64,000 nt of DNA from Verrucomicrobiota bacterium (GTDB taxonomy: Bacteria > Verrucomicrobiota > Verrucomicrobiia > Chthoniobacterales > UBA10450): the NCBI GenBank assembly GCA_003218375.1, contig QHNH01000008.1, positions 1 through 64,000 on the forward strand. Direction: 5' to 3'. The notes under the pieces were generated by a model that worked only from the letters and a program-made list of their open reading frames with translations, was not told the DNA's origin and searched no databases. Below, piece by piece: positions 18,441-28,894 of the stretch. The number at the start of each line of letters is the position of its first letter. The stretch's first letter is position 1. The position numbers and the translations under genes were made by a program.

Positions 18441-18575
18441 AGAAAATGACGAAGCACGAATGACGAATGACGAAACAATGACGAAGCCCGAATTCACAAA
18501 AGAAGTGCGCTGCCGTTCGAAGTTCGTCATTCGAGCATTCCTTCGACATTCGTCATTCGTCATTCGGCATTTTAC
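18441..18575. repeat. AATGACGAATGACGAA-family repeat pair
   Basis: AATGACGAAGCACGAATGACG and related words run rightward from 18445 to about 18485. They are mirrored as CGTCATTCGAGC and CATTCGTCATTCGTCATTCG at 18525-18570. It occupies the whole gap between permeases 2 and 3. Confidence 0.8.
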
Positions 18576-18578
18576 CTC

Positions 18579-21056
18579 ATGAACAACCTGCGCTACGCCT
18601 TTCGCCAATTGCGCAAAGCTCCGGCGTTCACGTTCACCGCGCTGGCTACGATCGCGATCTGCCTCGGAGCGAACCTCGCGATTTTCGCGGTGATAAATTC
18701 CATCCTGCTCCGTCCGCTTCCCTTTCCGCAATCCGATCGGCTGGTGACGATCTACAACACATATCCGAAAGCGGGCGTCGAAAATGACGGCTCGTCGATC
18801 ACCAACTACTACGAGCGTCGCGGCAATATCCCGGCCTTATCGAGCCTTTCCATTTATATGGAGCGCAGTGAAGTCGTCGGCGAACCGGGCTCGACCGAGC
18901 AGATGGGAGTCATCCGCATCTCACCCGATTTCTTCGCTACGCTCGGCGTGAGGCCCGCGCTCGGCCGCAGTTTCACCGAAGAAGAATGGATTCAGCAGAA
19001 GAACGTCGCCATTCTGACGGACGCCTTTTGGCGCGAACGTTTTAATTCCGATCCAAGCGTTCTGGGCCGCGAGACCCGGATCAATGGCATCCCCAGAGAG
19101 ATTGTTGGTGTCCTGCCTCCTGGTTTTCGCTTTCTGTCGTCCGAAGCGCGCCTGTTTGTTGGGATGAAATTCAACGAGGAACAGCGTGGACCGAAAGCGC
19201 GCCATTCTGGTGGCGGCGCCACCCACATGATCGCGCGTTTGAAAGCGGGCGCCACGATCGCGGAAGCGCAAGCGCAGATCGACGCGCACAACACCGCAGT
19301 CGAAGTGGACAATCCAGAAGCGAAGGCCATGGCCGAGGCCGGTTTCCATTCACCGGTGGTTTCGCTGCATGCGGATCATGTTCGCTCCATTCGTCCGACA
19401 CTTTTGTTGATGCAGGCTGGCGTGTTTTTCCTCCTGCTCATCGGCGCGGTTAATCTCGTGAACCTGCTTCTGATCCGCGCGAGCGGACGTGCGAAAGAAA
19501 TGGCGATCCGTCAATCGATGGGGGCGAGCCGGCGCCAGATTGTGGGGCAGGTCATGGTTGAGACCGTGGCTTTGACCGCGAGCGGCGGATTGCTCGGACT
19601 CGCCGCCGGAGCGTGGGGAACGCGGTTACTCGAAATTCTCGGGGCGGACCGCCTGCCGCTCGGCGCGCGGATTGAGTTCGATGGCTGGCTGGCGGCAATC
19701 GGTCTCATCGGCTCGCTTGTTCTCGGCATCGTCATCGCTCTGCCGATTGCGTGGTTCAACCTGAGCAGTCATCTCGGGCGCGCGCTTCAATCTGAGTCGC
19801 GCAGCGGCACGGTCAGTCGCGCGGCGCAACGTCTCCGCCACGGCTTCATCGTTGCGCAGATCGCGCTCGCGTTCGTTCTCCTGGCCGGCGCTGCCTTGCT
19901 CGGACTGAGCCTGAAAAAAGTCATGGCTGTCTCTCCGGGCTTCCAGTCCGATCACATTCTTACCGGCGAGTTGACGGTCCCGTGGCAAAGCGATCCGAAG
20001 CGCCACGTTGAGATGGGCGATCGCTTGCTGGAATTGATCCGCCAGCAGCCGGGTGTGACCGCTGCCGGAATCATCACGAACATGCCGCTGACGGGCGATA
20101 ACGGCAAAACGGCTGCCGCGCCGAAGGGCTATGTGCCGCCGGCGGGCCAGTCGTTGCAGGGTCATTACTCCTATGCCGTCACCGGCGATTACTTCACCGC
20201 GCTCGGCATTCCGTTGCGCGAAGGACGGTTTCTGACCTCCGAGGATTCGCACCGGGCGGAACGAGTCTGTGTCGTCGATGAAGATTTTGCGCGCCATTAT
20301 TTTCCCAGCGGCGGCATGCTCGGTGAGAAAATCACGCAGGCCGGCGAAAGGGATGCGAACGGCGGCGTGGTCGGCCAGAAAATCGCGCACGCGGGCGAAA
20401 CCGATGACGCGAAACTCTTCACGATTGTCGGGATTGTCGGTCGGGTGAAACAGGCGGCGCTCACCGAGCCTCAAGGCCAGGGGGCGGTTTACATTCCGTT
20501 CAGTTATCGAGAGAACTCTTATTATTTCGTGGTCACGCGCACCAGTCAGCGTCCTGAAGCATTGGGCGGGACGCTCCGCAAATTGGTCCGCGCGGCTGAT
20601 CCGGATTTGGCGATCGACAACATCCGCTCGATGGAGACGCACGTCGCGGACAGTCTTATCACGCGGCGGTCGCCGGCACTGCTGGCGGGAATCTTTGCCG
20701 GAGTGGCTCTCCTCCTGGCTGCGATCGGGATCTACGGAGTTTTGAGTTATGCGGTCGCCCAACGCAATCGCGAGATTGGGATACGGATGGCCGTGGGCGC
20801 GCAACGGCATCAAATCGCCGCCCAGTTCCTCTCGTTAGGCCTGCGCCTGCTCATCGGCGGAACTGCTCTTGGCTTTATCGGCGCATGGTGGGCGGGTCGA
20901 GCGATGCAAAGCGTCCTCTTCGGCGTACCGGCGTTGCCCGTCGCCACATTTTTCGGCACCGCAATCGTGTTGGGCGCGGTGTCGCTGATCGCCTGTCTCA
21001 TCCCCGCGCGTCGCGCCTCCAAAGTCGACCCCATGACCGCACTCCGAGCCGAATGA
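18579..21056 (+). CDS. ADOP-type ABC permease 3 of 12
   Basis: 825 residues with the duplicated MacB-core/FtsX plan. The N-terminal signature is diverged (LATIAICLGANLAIFAVINS instead of [19 protein letters not shown]). The extra length lies partly in the second periplasmic core, where GEKITQAGERD is followed 17 residues later by GQKIAHAGETD, an internal duplication of roughly 50 bases. FtsX blocks: LLLIGAVNLVNLLLIRASGRAKEMA and [20 protein letters not shown]. End: IPARRASKVDPMTALRAE. The ATG follows directly on repeat sequence and no clear ribosome site is seen. Confidence 0.94.
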   Translation: MNNLRYAFRQLRKAPAFTFTALATIAICLGANLAIFAVINSILLRPLPFPQSDRLVTIYNTYPKAGVENDGSSITNYYERRGNIPALSSLSIYMERSEVVGEPGSTEQMGVIRISPDFFATLGVRPALGRSFTEEEWIQQKNVAILTDAFWRERFNSDPSVLGRETRINGIPREIVGVLPPGFRFLSSEARLFVGMKFNEEQRGPKARHSGGGATHMIARLKAGATIAEAQAQIDAHNTAVEVDNPEAKAMAEAGFHSPVVSLHADHVRSIRPTLLLMQAGVFFLLLIGAVNLVNLLLIRASGRAKEMAIRQSMGASRRQIVGQVMVETVALTASGGLLGLAAGAWGTRLLEILGADRLPLGARIEFDGWLAAIGLIGSLVLGIVIALPIAWFNLSSHLGRALQSESRSGTVSRAAQRLRHGFIVAQIALAFVLLAGAALLGLSLKKVMAVSPGFQSDHILTGELTVPWQSDPKRHVEMGDRLLELIRQQPGVTAAGIITNMPLTGDNGKTAAAPKGYVPPAGQSLQGHYSYAVTGDYFTALGIPLREGRFLTSEDSHRAERVCVVDEDFARHYFPSGGMLGEKITQAGERDANGGVVGQKIAHAGETDDAKLFTIVGIVGRVKQAALTEPQGQGAVYIPFSYRENSYYFVVTRTSQRPEALGGTLRKLVRAADPDLAIDNIRSMETHVADSLITRRSPALLAGIFAGVALLLAAIGIYGVLSYAVAQRNREIGIRMAVGAQRHQIAAQFLSLGLRLLIGGTALGFIGAWWAGRAMQSVLFGVPALPVATFFGTAIVLGAVSLIACLIPARRASKVDPMTALRAE

Positions 21057-21057
21057 A

Positions 21058-21091
21058 ATCTGACTTCCGAACTCTGACCTCTGACCTCCGC
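21058..21091 (+). repeat. Short TCTGAC(C/T)TC tandem words
   Basis: The 37-base junction between permeases 3 and 4 reads as TCTGACTTCC, GAACTCTGACC and TCTGACCTCC, three near copies of a ten-base word. The last one ends at the start region of permease 4. Confidence 0.5.
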
Positions 21092-21093
21092 TC

Positions 21094-23514
21094 ATGAACG
21101 ATCTCCGCTTCGCGCTTCGCCAGCTCCGCAAATCGCCGGGCTTCACCATCATCGCGGTCCTCACGCTCGCACTCGGCATCGGCGCGAACAGCGCGATCTT
21201 CAGCGTCGTCAACGCCGTCCTTCTCCGGCCGCTTCCGTATCCGCAACCGGAGCGGCTCGTTTACCTCAATGAGACCGCCACCGGAACGAAGGTCTCGATC
21301 GCGTTGCCGGATTATGTCGATTGGCGGAAAGACAGTAATTCGTTCCAGCATCTCGCGATCAGCCGGCTGGAATCGCGCAACCTGAGCGGAATCGCCGGCC
21401 GCGAACCGGAGCGCATCTCGGTTGCGTATGTAACTGCAAATTTCTTCAACGTCATCGGTCTGCCGCCGCAAATCGGACGCACCTTCACCGAAGACGAAGA
21501 CAAGCCGGGCGCGCCCGCGCTCGCGGTCATCAGCGATCGGCTCTGGGACCGCGCCTTTCATCGCGACCCGAAAATCGTCGGGCAGCCGATGAATTTTCAC
21601 GGGACCCCGATCACCGTCATCGGTGTGATGCCGCGCGAGATGGATTCGCCGCACGGAGTGGACGCCTGGTTCGCCGTGATGCGCCGCGCCAATATACCGG
21701 GATGGCAGAACCGCGCCAATCACCCGATGTTTTTCGGCTGGGGCCGGCTCAAGGATGGCGTGACGGTCGAGCAAGCGCGCGGCGAGATAAAGGCAATCGC
21801 GGCGCGTCTCGAGAAACTTTATCCGGCAACGAATGCCGGCGTCGGCGCCGAGGTGCGTCCGCTCCTCGAAAATCTTCTCGGCAATTACCGGACCAGTCTT
21901 GGGTTGCTTCTCGGCGCGGTCGCCGTCGTTTTGCTCATCGCCTGCGCGAACCTTGCGAATCTTCTGGCCGTGCGTGGGGCCGCACGTGCTCGGGAGTTCG
22001 CGGTTCGCGCGGCGATGGGCGCTTCCCGGCGCCAGATTATCCGGCAACTCCTGATTGAAAGTTTTGTCATCTCCGCCATCGGCGGCGCCCTCGGTTTGGT
22101 CTTTGCGATTTGGGGCCGCGACGCACTCGTCGCGTTCGCTCCCGCCGGCGCGCCGCGCTTCGAAGGAATCGGCTTCGACTGGCGTGTGATGACGTTCACC
22201 TTTTCGCTCGCGGCGCTCACCACGATTTTGTTTGGCCTCTGGCCAGCGTGGCAGGCCGCGCGCGCGGACATCAACGCGGCGCTCCAGGCCGGTTCGTTCG
22301 GAAGTTCGGAAACCAAAACTGCGCGGCGCAGTCGCGACTGGCTCGTGATCGTCGAGGTCGCATTGACACTGTTGCTCCTCAGCGCCGCGGGCCTCGTTCT
22401 GAAGAGCTTCGCAAAGATGCAGTCAGCCCAGCTCGGCTTCAATCCTCAGCAACTGCTCACCGTCCACGTCGAGCTGCCCTTCACAAAATATAATGAGCTG
22501 AACAAAATCCTGAGTTTCACGACGCCGTTGCTCGACGAAGTTCGCAAACTGCCGGGCGTGCAATCCGCCGCGCTTTCATCGAACCCGCCGATGCTGAGCG
22601 GCTGGCAGCTCAATTTCATGCCCGAAGGCGCGCCGCCGACCGACCCAAGCCAGCAACCCGCGGCCGACAACGAAGTGGTGCAGGGCGATTATTTCGCTGC
22701 CCTTGGGATCAACCTCGTCCGCGGCCGGACCTTCAACGAACACGACACGGCCATTTCCCCGAAAGTGGTGATCATCGATCAAACCCTGGCCGACATGACC
22801 TTCAAGGGACAGGATCCGATCGGCAAGCGGATCATGGTCGATAGCGAATCAGATTCCTCGGCCGGTCCGCAGCTCCACGAGATCATCGGCATCGTCCCGC
22901 ATATAAAAATGCGCGGCTACGACGACGTGATCCCGACGCCATCGGTCTTCTTCCCGGAAGCGCAGGTCGGGCGGAGCAGTTTTGTTCTGCATCTCCGCGC
23001 TTCGGGGAATGTGAAGCGGCTCGAAAAGCCAGTGCGCGACATCATCAACCGCCTCGATCCATCACAACCAGTTTTCGATGTGCGGACGATGGAAGAACGC
23101 GTCGCCGAAACGTGGGCAACGCAGCGGCTCCTCACATTCTTACTGACGATCTTCGCGGGACTCGCGTTGCTCCTCGCGGCCGTCGGGCTCTATGGCGTGC
23201 TGGCGTACACCGCCGTCCGCCGGCTGCGCGAAATCGCGGTCCGTCTCGCGCTCGGGGCGCGTCCGGCGCACATTCGCGGATTGGTATTGGGTCACGGTCT
23301 CCGGCTCTTCGGTGTGGGAATCGCAGTTGGCGCGCTCGCCGTCGTTGCGTCTGCCGGCGTGATCCGCAGTTTCCTTTTCGGTGTCTCGCCGTTGGACGCC
23401 CAGACCTACGTCATCGTCGGCTTCATCCTTTCTCTCGTGACCATCCTGGCTGCCTGGCTTCCCGCGCGCCGTGCCTGCCGGGTGAATCCGATCGTGGCGC
23501 TGCGGGCTGAATGA
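21094..23514 (+). CDS. ADOP-type ABC permease 4 of 12
   Basis: 806 residues. Resembles permease 1 along most of its length: [20 protein letters not shown], then a periplasmic core with [11 protein letters not shown] and [13 protein letters not shown] where permease 1 has [11 protein letters not shown] and [13 protein letters not shown], and the same [21 protein letters not shown] block. Second half: [37 protein letters not shown], unusual in having AVRRLRE rather than SVAQRTRE, a feature shared with permease 1 (GLRRMRE). End: [18 protein letters not shown]. Inferred to be an older duplicate of permease 1. Confidence 0.95.
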   Translation: MNDLRFALRQLRKSPGFTIIAVLTLALGIGANSAIFSVVNAVLLRPLPYPQPERLVYLNETATGTKVSIALPDYVDWRKDSNSFQHLAISRLESRNLSGIAGREPERISVAYVTANFFNVIGLPPQIGRTFTEDEDKPGAPALAVISDRLWDRAFHRDPKIVGQPMNFHGTPITVIGVMPREMDSPHGVDAWFAVMRRANIPGWQNRANHPMFFGWGRLKDGVTVEQARGEIKAIAARLEKLYPATNAGVGAEVRPLLENLLGNYRTSLGLLLGAVAVVLLIACANLANLLAVRGAARAREFAVRAAMGASRRQIIRQLLIESFVISAIGGALGLVFAIWGRDALVAFAPAGAPRFEGIGFDWRVMTFTFSLAALTTILFGLWPAWQAARADINAALQAGSFGSSETKTARRSRDWLVIVEVALTLLLLSAAGLVLKSFAKMQSAQLGFNPQQLLTVHVELPFTKYNELNKILSFTTPLLDEVRKLPGVQSAALSSNPPMLSGWQLNFMPEGAPPTDPSQQPAADNEVVQGDYFAALGINLVRGRTFNEHDTAISPKVVIIDQTLADMTFKGQDPIGKRIMVDSESDSSAGPQLHEIIGIVPHIKMRGYDDVIPTPSVFFPEAQVGRSSFVLHLRASGNVKRLEKPVRDIINRLDPSQPVFDVRTMEERVAETWATQRLLTFLLTIFAGLALLLAAVGLYGVLAYTAVRRLREIAVRLALGARPAHIRGLVLGHGLRLFGVGIAVGALAVVASAGVIRSFLFGVSPLDAQTYVIVGFILSLVTILAAWLPARRACRVNPIVALRAE

Positions 23515-23541
23515 ATATGAAAACGCGGTCTTCAATTCTCC

Positions 23542-23666
23542 GGGGAGCGCACGCGCCCTCGCGTGCTGGTTTCGGCGCCCTCGCCGAAACAATCTTTTCC
23601 CCCTCTCCGGAAAAGTCCGCGATGGCGGAGACGCCATCGCCAGCACGCGAGGCGCGTGCGCTCCCC
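23542..23666. repeat. Long GGGGAGCGCACGCG inverted repeat, copy 1
   Basis: Outer arms GGGGAGCGCACGCG...GCGTGCTGG and their mirror CCAGCACGCGAGGCGCGTGC...CTCCCC, with inner hairpins (TTTCGGCG...CGCCGAAA, and GCGATGGCG...CGCCATCGC). It lies between permeases 4 and 5. Confidence 0.85.
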
Positions 23667-23691
23667 GGATTGCTGCGACGACGCTCTTAAC

Positions 23692-26106
23692 ATGAACACG
23701 CTGCTTTACGATCTTCGCTATGGCTTCCGGATGCTTCTGAAAAATCCCGGTTTCACCTTCGCCGCGCTCATCACCCTCGCACTCGGCATCGCCAGTTCGA
23801 CGGCCATCTTCAGCGTAATCGACGGCGTTCTGCTCCATCCATTGCCGTATCCGGATTCGGAAAAAATCATGGTTGTCGATCAAACCGTGCGCAGCACCGG
23901 CGCTCGAGGCGGCGCGTCCGCGCCGGCGAACTACATCGATTGGGTGGCCCAGAACGATCTCTTCTCCCAAATGTCTGCGTCGCGCGGCGAACAATGCAGC
24001 CTCAGCGACGGCGACCGTCCCGAGCGCGTCCGCGGGACGATGACGACTTCCAACCTGTTTCCGCTTTTCGGCGTCTCGCCGGTTCTCGGCCGCACCTTGC
24101 TCCCCTCTGACGAGCAGCCGGGGCACAACCACGTCGTCGTGCTCAGTTCGGAATTGTGGGCGCACCGTTACGGCTCCGATAGCAACATAATCGGCCGCCA
24201 AATTTTGCTGAACGACGAGATCTACACCGTCGTCGGCGTGATGCCGCCCAATTTCCAGCCAGACAGTTATGGCGAGCTGTGGATTCCATCCGCCTTCGGT
24301 GTGCCGACCAATTCAACCCGGCCGAGCGTCGATCCGCGGCCAATCCGCGGCAGCAATTATCTCGACGTCTACGCAAGATTGAAACCGGGCGTCAGCATCG
24401 AAAAAGCGCGCGCCGAAATGGACGCAATCGGTCGCCGGCTCGAGAACCAATATCCCGTAGACAATCGCGACACCGGGATCCGGGTCACGCCGCTGCACGA
24501 AGAAGCGGTCGGCAAAATCCGGCCGGTCTTGCTCTTGCTCTTCGCCGCCGTCGGCTTCCTCCTCTTCATCGGGTGCGCGAACGTCGCGAATCTTTTGCTG
24601 GCCCGCGCCGCGACCCGGTCGCGCGAAATTTCCATCCGCGCTGCCATGGGCGCCAGCCGTTACCGGCTGATCCGGCAATTGTTGACCGAAAGCGTGATGC
24701 TGGCCGTCATCGGCGGCGCGCTCGGCGCGTTGCTCGCCGCGTGGGCGATTCCGCTTTTGATGGCGATGGCGCCTCCCGGTTTGCGCAACTTCAAAGACGT
24801 CGGCATTAACAACGAAGTCCTCGCCTTCAGCCTCGGCGTGTCGGTTATCACCGGCATTTTGTTCGGGCTCGTCCCAGCGCTGTCTTCTTCGTCCGGCAAC
24901 CCGGCGGACGCTTTAAAACAAGGCGAACGTGGCAGCACGGCCGGCGGCAGCCGGCGCCGGGCATTTCTCATCGCCATAGAAGTCGGCCTCTCGCTGATCC
25001 TCCTCATCGGCGCCGGCCTGATGATCAAGAGCTTCGCGAACCTGACGAAAGTCGATCCCGGCTTCAATCCGGACCGGCTTCTCATATTTAATGTAGGCGC
25101 GTCCGCTACGGCCGACGAAGATCGGCAGCTTCAGTTTTTCCAGCAGATTGTGGAACGCGTGGCGAACGTCCCTGGCGCGCAACACGTGGCCGCCGTCAGC
25201 CGTCTTCCATTTTCCGGCGGGAATAGCACCCGCACATTCAATCGTCCCGGTAGCACAAAGGAAGACCGCGCCGATATCCGCATCGCGACGCCCGATTATT
25301 TCCAGACGATAGGCATGCCGCTCGTCCGCGGCCGCAATTTTACCGATCATGACACAAAGGGTTCGGCGCTGGTCGCGATCATCAACGAACAGACCGCGAT
25401 GGAAGTTTTCCCCGGCGAAGATCCGATCGGCCAGTCCATCGAGAACTACGGTCCGAAAGACGAAAAGCTTCAGGTCGTGGGCGTGGTGGGCAATGTCCGC
25501 CATCTTGCCCTCGAGACCGCGCCGCGCCCTGAACTTTACCAGCCGCTGGGCCAGGGGATGTGGCCGGGCCTGTTCGTCGCCGTGCGGACCGCGCCGGAGA
25601 ATCCCCTGACGCTCTTGCCCGCGGTGCAGCAGGCCGTCTGGAGCGTGAACAAATCGGTACCGCTCGGTAATCCGCGAACGATGAACGAGATCATCGCGCG
25701 CACGTTGCTCCAGAAAAAATTCACGATGCTGTTGCTCAGCATTTTCGCAGGCGCAGCACTGTTGCTGGCGGCCATCGGTTTGTACGGCGTGATCTCGTAT
25801 TCCGTTGCGCAACGCACGCGCGAGCTCGGAATCCGGATCGCGCTCGGCGCGCAACGGAGCGATGTCCTGCGATTGATTCTGCGTCAAGGGATGACCGTCG
25901 TCGCAGCCGGTGTCGTCTTCGGCGTCGCCGCGTCATTCGGCCTAACGAGACTGATCGCATCACTCCTTTACGGCATTAGCGCGAGCGATCCGATCACTTT
26001 CCTCCTCCTCTCGGCGGCGCTCGTGTTCGTCGCGTTCATTGCCTGCTGGTTGCCCGCGCGCCGCGCCAGCGCCGTCGATCCCATCGTAGCCTTGCGCGCC
26101 GAATGA
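23692..26106 (+). CDS. ADOP-type ABC permease 5 of 12
   Basis: 804 residues from the ATG at 23692. The frame is open 43 codons further upstream, but that stretch is translated repeat sequence. N-terminus MNTLLYDLRYGFRMLLKNPG, TM1 LALGIASSTAIFSVIDGVLL. First FtsX block [20 protein letters not shown]; second IFAGAALLLAAIGLYGVISYSVAQRTRELGI. End [18 protein letters not shown]. The periplasmic cores retain the family landmarks (VVLSSELWAHRYG, NDEIYTVVGVMP, IGMPLVRGRNFTDHD). A typical, intact member. Confidence 0.95.
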   Translation: MNTLLYDLRYGFRMLLKNPGFTFAALITLALGIASSTAIFSVIDGVLLHPLPYPDSEKIMVVDQTVRSTGARGGASAPANYIDWVAQNDLFSQMSASRGEQCSLSDGDRPERVRGTMTTSNLFPLFGVSPVLGRTLLPSDEQPGHNHVVVLSSELWAHRYGSDSNIIGRQILLNDEIYTVVGVMPPNFQPDSYGELWIPSAFGVPTNSTRPSVDPRPIRGSNYLDVYARLKPGVSIEKARAEMDAIGRRLENQYPVDNRDTGIRVTPLHEEAVGKIRPVLLLLFAAVGFLLFIGCANVANLLLARAATRSREISIRAAMGASRYRLIRQLLTESVMLAVIGGALGALLAAWAIPLLMAMAPPGLRNFKDVGINNEVLAFSLGVSVITGILFGLVPALSSSSGNPADALKQGERGSTAGGSRRRAFLIAIEVGLSLILLIGAGLMIKSFANLTKVDPGFNPDRLLIFNVGASATADEDRQLQFFQQIVERVANVPGAQHVAAVSRLPFSGGNSTRTFNRPGSTKEDRADIRIATPDYFQTIGMPLVRGRNFTDHDTKGSALVAIINEQTAMEVFPGEDPIGQSIENYGPKDEKLQVVGVVGNVRHLALETAPRPELYQPLGQGMWPGLFVAVRTAPENPLTLLPAVQQAVWSVNKSVPLGNPRTMNEIIARTLLQKKFTMLLLSIFAGAALLLAAIGLYGVISYSVAQRTRELGIRIALGAQRSDVLRLILRQGMTVVAAGVVFGVAASFGLTRLIASLLYGISASDPITFLLLSAALVFVAFIACWLPARRASAVDPIVALRAE

Positions 26107-26130
26107 TCTCGTATACGTCGCAACAGCTCT

Positions 26131-26263
26131 GGGTAGCGCGCGCGTCTCGCGCGTTGGTTTCGGCGTCTCGCCGAAACGATCTTTCCTTAACCCATGACCC
26201 TCCTGTTGAAAAGTTCGCGACGGCGAGACGCCGTCGCCACCACGCGAGACGCGTGCGCTACCC
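26131..26263. repeat. Long inverted repeat, copy 2 (variant)
   Basis: GGGTAGCGCGCGCGTCTCGC...TTTCGGCG, mirrored by CGCGAGACGCGTGCGCTACCC. Same plan as the elements at 23.5 and 28.7 kb, with compensated changes in both arms. It lies between permeases 5 and 6. Confidence 0.82.
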
Positions 26264-26290
26264 AATCCGATAATCAACGCCCACTAACCC

Positions 26291-28705
26291 ATGAAAGACT
26301 TCCGTTACGCACTCCGCCAACTCCTGCGACAACCCGGCTTCACCATCCTCGCGGTTGTCGCGCTCGCGCTCGGCATTGGTGCGAACACCGTCCTCTTCTC
26401 CGCGATCAACACCCTGTTCCTCCGTCCACTTTCCTATCCGCAGCCGGAACAGCTCGTCCGTGTCTGGGGTTCGTTCCCGGAACGCGGCCTTGATCGCGCG
26501 AACATTTCCTGGCCGCGTTACTCCGCCTGGCGCGATGGACAACAAAGTTTTTCCGAGTTTGCCGCCCAGTCGAATACCGGATTCACCCTGACCGGTCGCG
26601 GTGAACCGGAAAATCTCAACGGTGTCCGGGTGACGGAGAATTTTTTCCGAACGCTCGGCGTGCAACCGCTCCTTGGCCGCGTTTTCAATCCCGATGAAGA
26701 TCGCCCCGGCGGCGCGAACGTGGCCCTGTTAAGTTACGCCTTCTGGCAAAAACGTTTCGGCGGCGACAATAATATTCTCGGTCAGGCGATCACGCTCAAC
26801 GGCGCGCCGTTCACTGTCATCGGCGTCCTGCCCGCGACGTTCCAGTTTCCGTTTGCGCAACGCCAGGTCTGGCTGCCCCGCGTCTTCGAGCAGGAAGGAT
26901 TACCGCCCGATATCATTCAACGCGGGACGGGTTTTCTCACGCTGCTCGGCCGGCTCAAACCGAACGTGACTCGCGCGCAGGCCGAGGAACAAATGCATGT
27001 GATCGACCGGCGTTACCAGGCCGCTAATCCGGAGAAGGTGGATGCGAAGGCTGGCATGGGCGTCTACTCGTTTCATGACGATCTCGTCGGCCAGCAGCGG
27101 CCGATGTTGCTCACGCTTTTCGCCGCGGTCGGGTGCGTGCTCCTGGTCGGTTGCGCGAACGTCGCCAACCTTCTTCTGGCGCGGTTCATATCGCGCCGGA
27201 AAGAAATCGCGATCCGTGCGGCGCTGGGCGCAACGCGGGCGCGGATCGTGTTTCAATTTCTGGCCGAGAGCGTGTTGACCGCGGCGATCGCGGGTGTGCT
27301 CGGCGTGTTGCTCTCGATCTGGGGACTCGATCTGCTGAAGAAGGTCGCGGAAAATTTCCTGCCGCGCGTGCGCGAGATTTCGCTGGACGTGAACGTGCTT
27401 CTTTTCGCGGTCGGTCTTTCGCTCGTCACTGGCATTGTCCTCGGACTTGTTCCCGCCTTGCACGCATCGCGGAGCGATCCGATCGATTCGTTGAAGGATT
27501 CATCGCGCGGCAGCACGGGGCGGCAGGCTGGCCGATTGCGCGCCGGCTTGCTCGTGGCCGAAGTCGCGCTCTCGCTCGTCCTTGTCGTCGGCGCCGTTCT
27601 TTTGGTGGATAGCTTCCGGCGTTTGCAAAACGTCGCTCCCGGTTTTCGCGCCGAAGGGATCACGACATTTTTCGTCGGTCTGCCGCCGGGTTCGTACCCC
27701 GATCTCGATCGTCAGGGATTGTTCTTTCAAAACGCGATCGAGAAACTCAAGGCGCTTCCCGGCGTGACCAACGCCGCCGCCGGTTCCAACCTGCCGGCGT
27801 CGGACAACGGAAACACGCGTTCGCCCGCCGCGGTGGAAGGCCGGCCCTTGCCGCCCGTGAGCGATCGCACCATCGTGGTGCGTTCCACCATTTCTCCGGG
27901 CTTCCTCGAAACGCTCGGGATTCCAATCAAGCAAGGCCGCGATTTCAACTGGCGCGATCGCGCGGATGCGCCGGGTGCCGTCATCATCAACGAAGCGATG
28001 GCGAAAAAGTTTTTCCCCGGCGAAAATCCCATCGGTCACCGTCTCATCACCGGCATCGCGTCGATCCCGCGTGAGATTGTGGGCGTCGCGGGCGATGTCC
28101 GTTCGGAAAACCTGTCGCTCCCGCCCGGGATGGAGATGTATTACCCGTCCACTCAACTCGACGGCGCTTTTCTGAGCATCGTCGTCCGGAGCGAGCGGCC
28201 GTCGGCAAGTTTGCGCTCGGAACTTGTCGCGGCGATTCACTCGCTCGATCCGGGGCTGCCCATCGAAGAAGTGCAGTCTTATAACGAAGTGATCGCTCAG
28301 GCCACGGCCGATCGCCGGCTCTCGATGTACTTGCTCGGCGGTTTCGCCGGGCTCGCGCTCGCCCTGGCCGGCATGGGAATTTACAGCGTCATCGCCTACG
28401 GCGTCGCACAACGCACGAACGAGTTCGGGATTCGTTTCGCCCTCGGCGCGGCCACGCGCGATGTGATTGGGCTCGTGATGAAGGAAGGCTTGCGTCTTTC
28501 AGTTGTCGGACTCGTTCTCGGTCTCGGCCTTTCCCTTGCCGTTACCCGGCTGATGCAACGCCTGCTCTTCGAAGTCAGCCCGCGCGATCCACTGCTTTAC
28601 GGTGGCGTGGCGCTTTTCATTTGCAGCATAGCGGCGCTGGCTTGTTTCGTTCCCGCCCTGCGCGCCACGCGGATCGATCCCATGCAAGCGTTGCGCACGG
28701 AATAA
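26291..28705 (+). CDS. ADOP-type ABC permease 6 of 12
   Basis: 804 residues. N-terminus MKDFRYALRQLLRQPGFTIL with TM1 [20 protein letters not shown]. First periplasmic core has NISWPRYSAWRDGQ and VLPATFQFPFAQRQ. FtsX block 1 is [23 protein letters not shown], and block 2 FAGLALALAGMGIYSVIAYGVAQRTNEFGIRFALGAA. End VPALRATRIDPMQALRTE. Distinct in its periplasmic sequences from the neighbours, so any substrate or partner may differ. Start codon follows the repeat by 28 bases; only a weak ribosome site is seen. Confidence 0.95.
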   Translation: MKDFRYALRQLLRQPGFTILAVVALALGIGANTVLFSAINTLFLRPLSYPQPEQLVRVWGSFPERGLDRANISWPRYSAWRDGQQSFSEFAAQSNTGFTLTGRGEPENLNGVRVTENFFRTLGVQPLLGRVFNPDEDRPGGANVALLSYAFWQKRFGGDNNILGQAITLNGAPFTVIGVLPATFQFPFAQRQVWLPRVFEQEGLPPDIIQRGTGFLTLLGRLKPNVTRAQAEEQMHVIDRRYQAANPEKVDAKAGMGVYSFHDDLVGQQRPMLLTLFAAVGCVLLVGCANVANLLLARFISRRKEIAIRAALGATRARIVFQFLAESVLTAAIAGVLGVLLSIWGLDLLKKVAENFLPRVREISLDVNVLLFAVGLSLVTGIVLGLVPALHASRSDPIDSLKDSSRGSTGRQAGRLRAGLLVAEVALSLVLVVGAVLLVDSFRRLQNVAPGFRAEGITTFFVGLPPGSYPDLDRQGLFFQNAIEKLKALPGVTNAAAGSNLPASDNGNTRSPAAVEGRPLPPVSDRTIVVRSTISPGFLETLGIPIKQGRDFNWRDRADAPGAVIINEAMAKKFFPGENPIGHRLITGIASIPREIVGVAGDVRSENLSLPPGMEMYYPSTQLDGAFLSIVVRSERPSASLRSELVAAIHSLDPGLPIEEVQSYNEVIAQATADRRLSMYLLGGFAGLALALAGMGIYSVIAYGVAQRTNEFGIRFALGAATRDVIGLVMKEGLRLSVVGLVLGLGLSLAVTRLMQRLLFEVSPRDPLLYGGVALFICSIAALACFVPALRATRIDPMQALRTE

Positions 28706-28746
28706 AGAATCAGTCATGGAATTGAGATCGACGTTTCGGTTTGGTC

Positions 28747-28869
28747 TGGGGAGCGCACGCGCCTCGCGTGCTGGTTTCGGCGCCTCGCCGAAACAATCTT
28801 TTCCCGCAGAGGAACAAGTTCGCGATGGCGGGGGCGCCATCGCCAGCACGCGAGGCGCGTGCGCTCCCC
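28747..28869. repeat. Long GGGGAGCGCACGCG inverted repeat, copy 3
   Basis: GGGGAGCGCACGCGCCTCGC...TGCTGG mirrored by CCAGCACGCGAGGCGCGTGC...CTCCCC. Nearly identical arms to the copy at 23542, with a similar GATGGCG/CGCCATC inner hairpin. It lies between permeases 6 and 7. Confidence 0.85.
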
Positions 28870-28894
28870 AGACCACGCATATCACTCGCGCTCT

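Noticed and set aside
19626-20813. 395-codon open frame opposite permease 3
   Set aside because: Same reason; similar antisense frames occur opposite every permease in the array.
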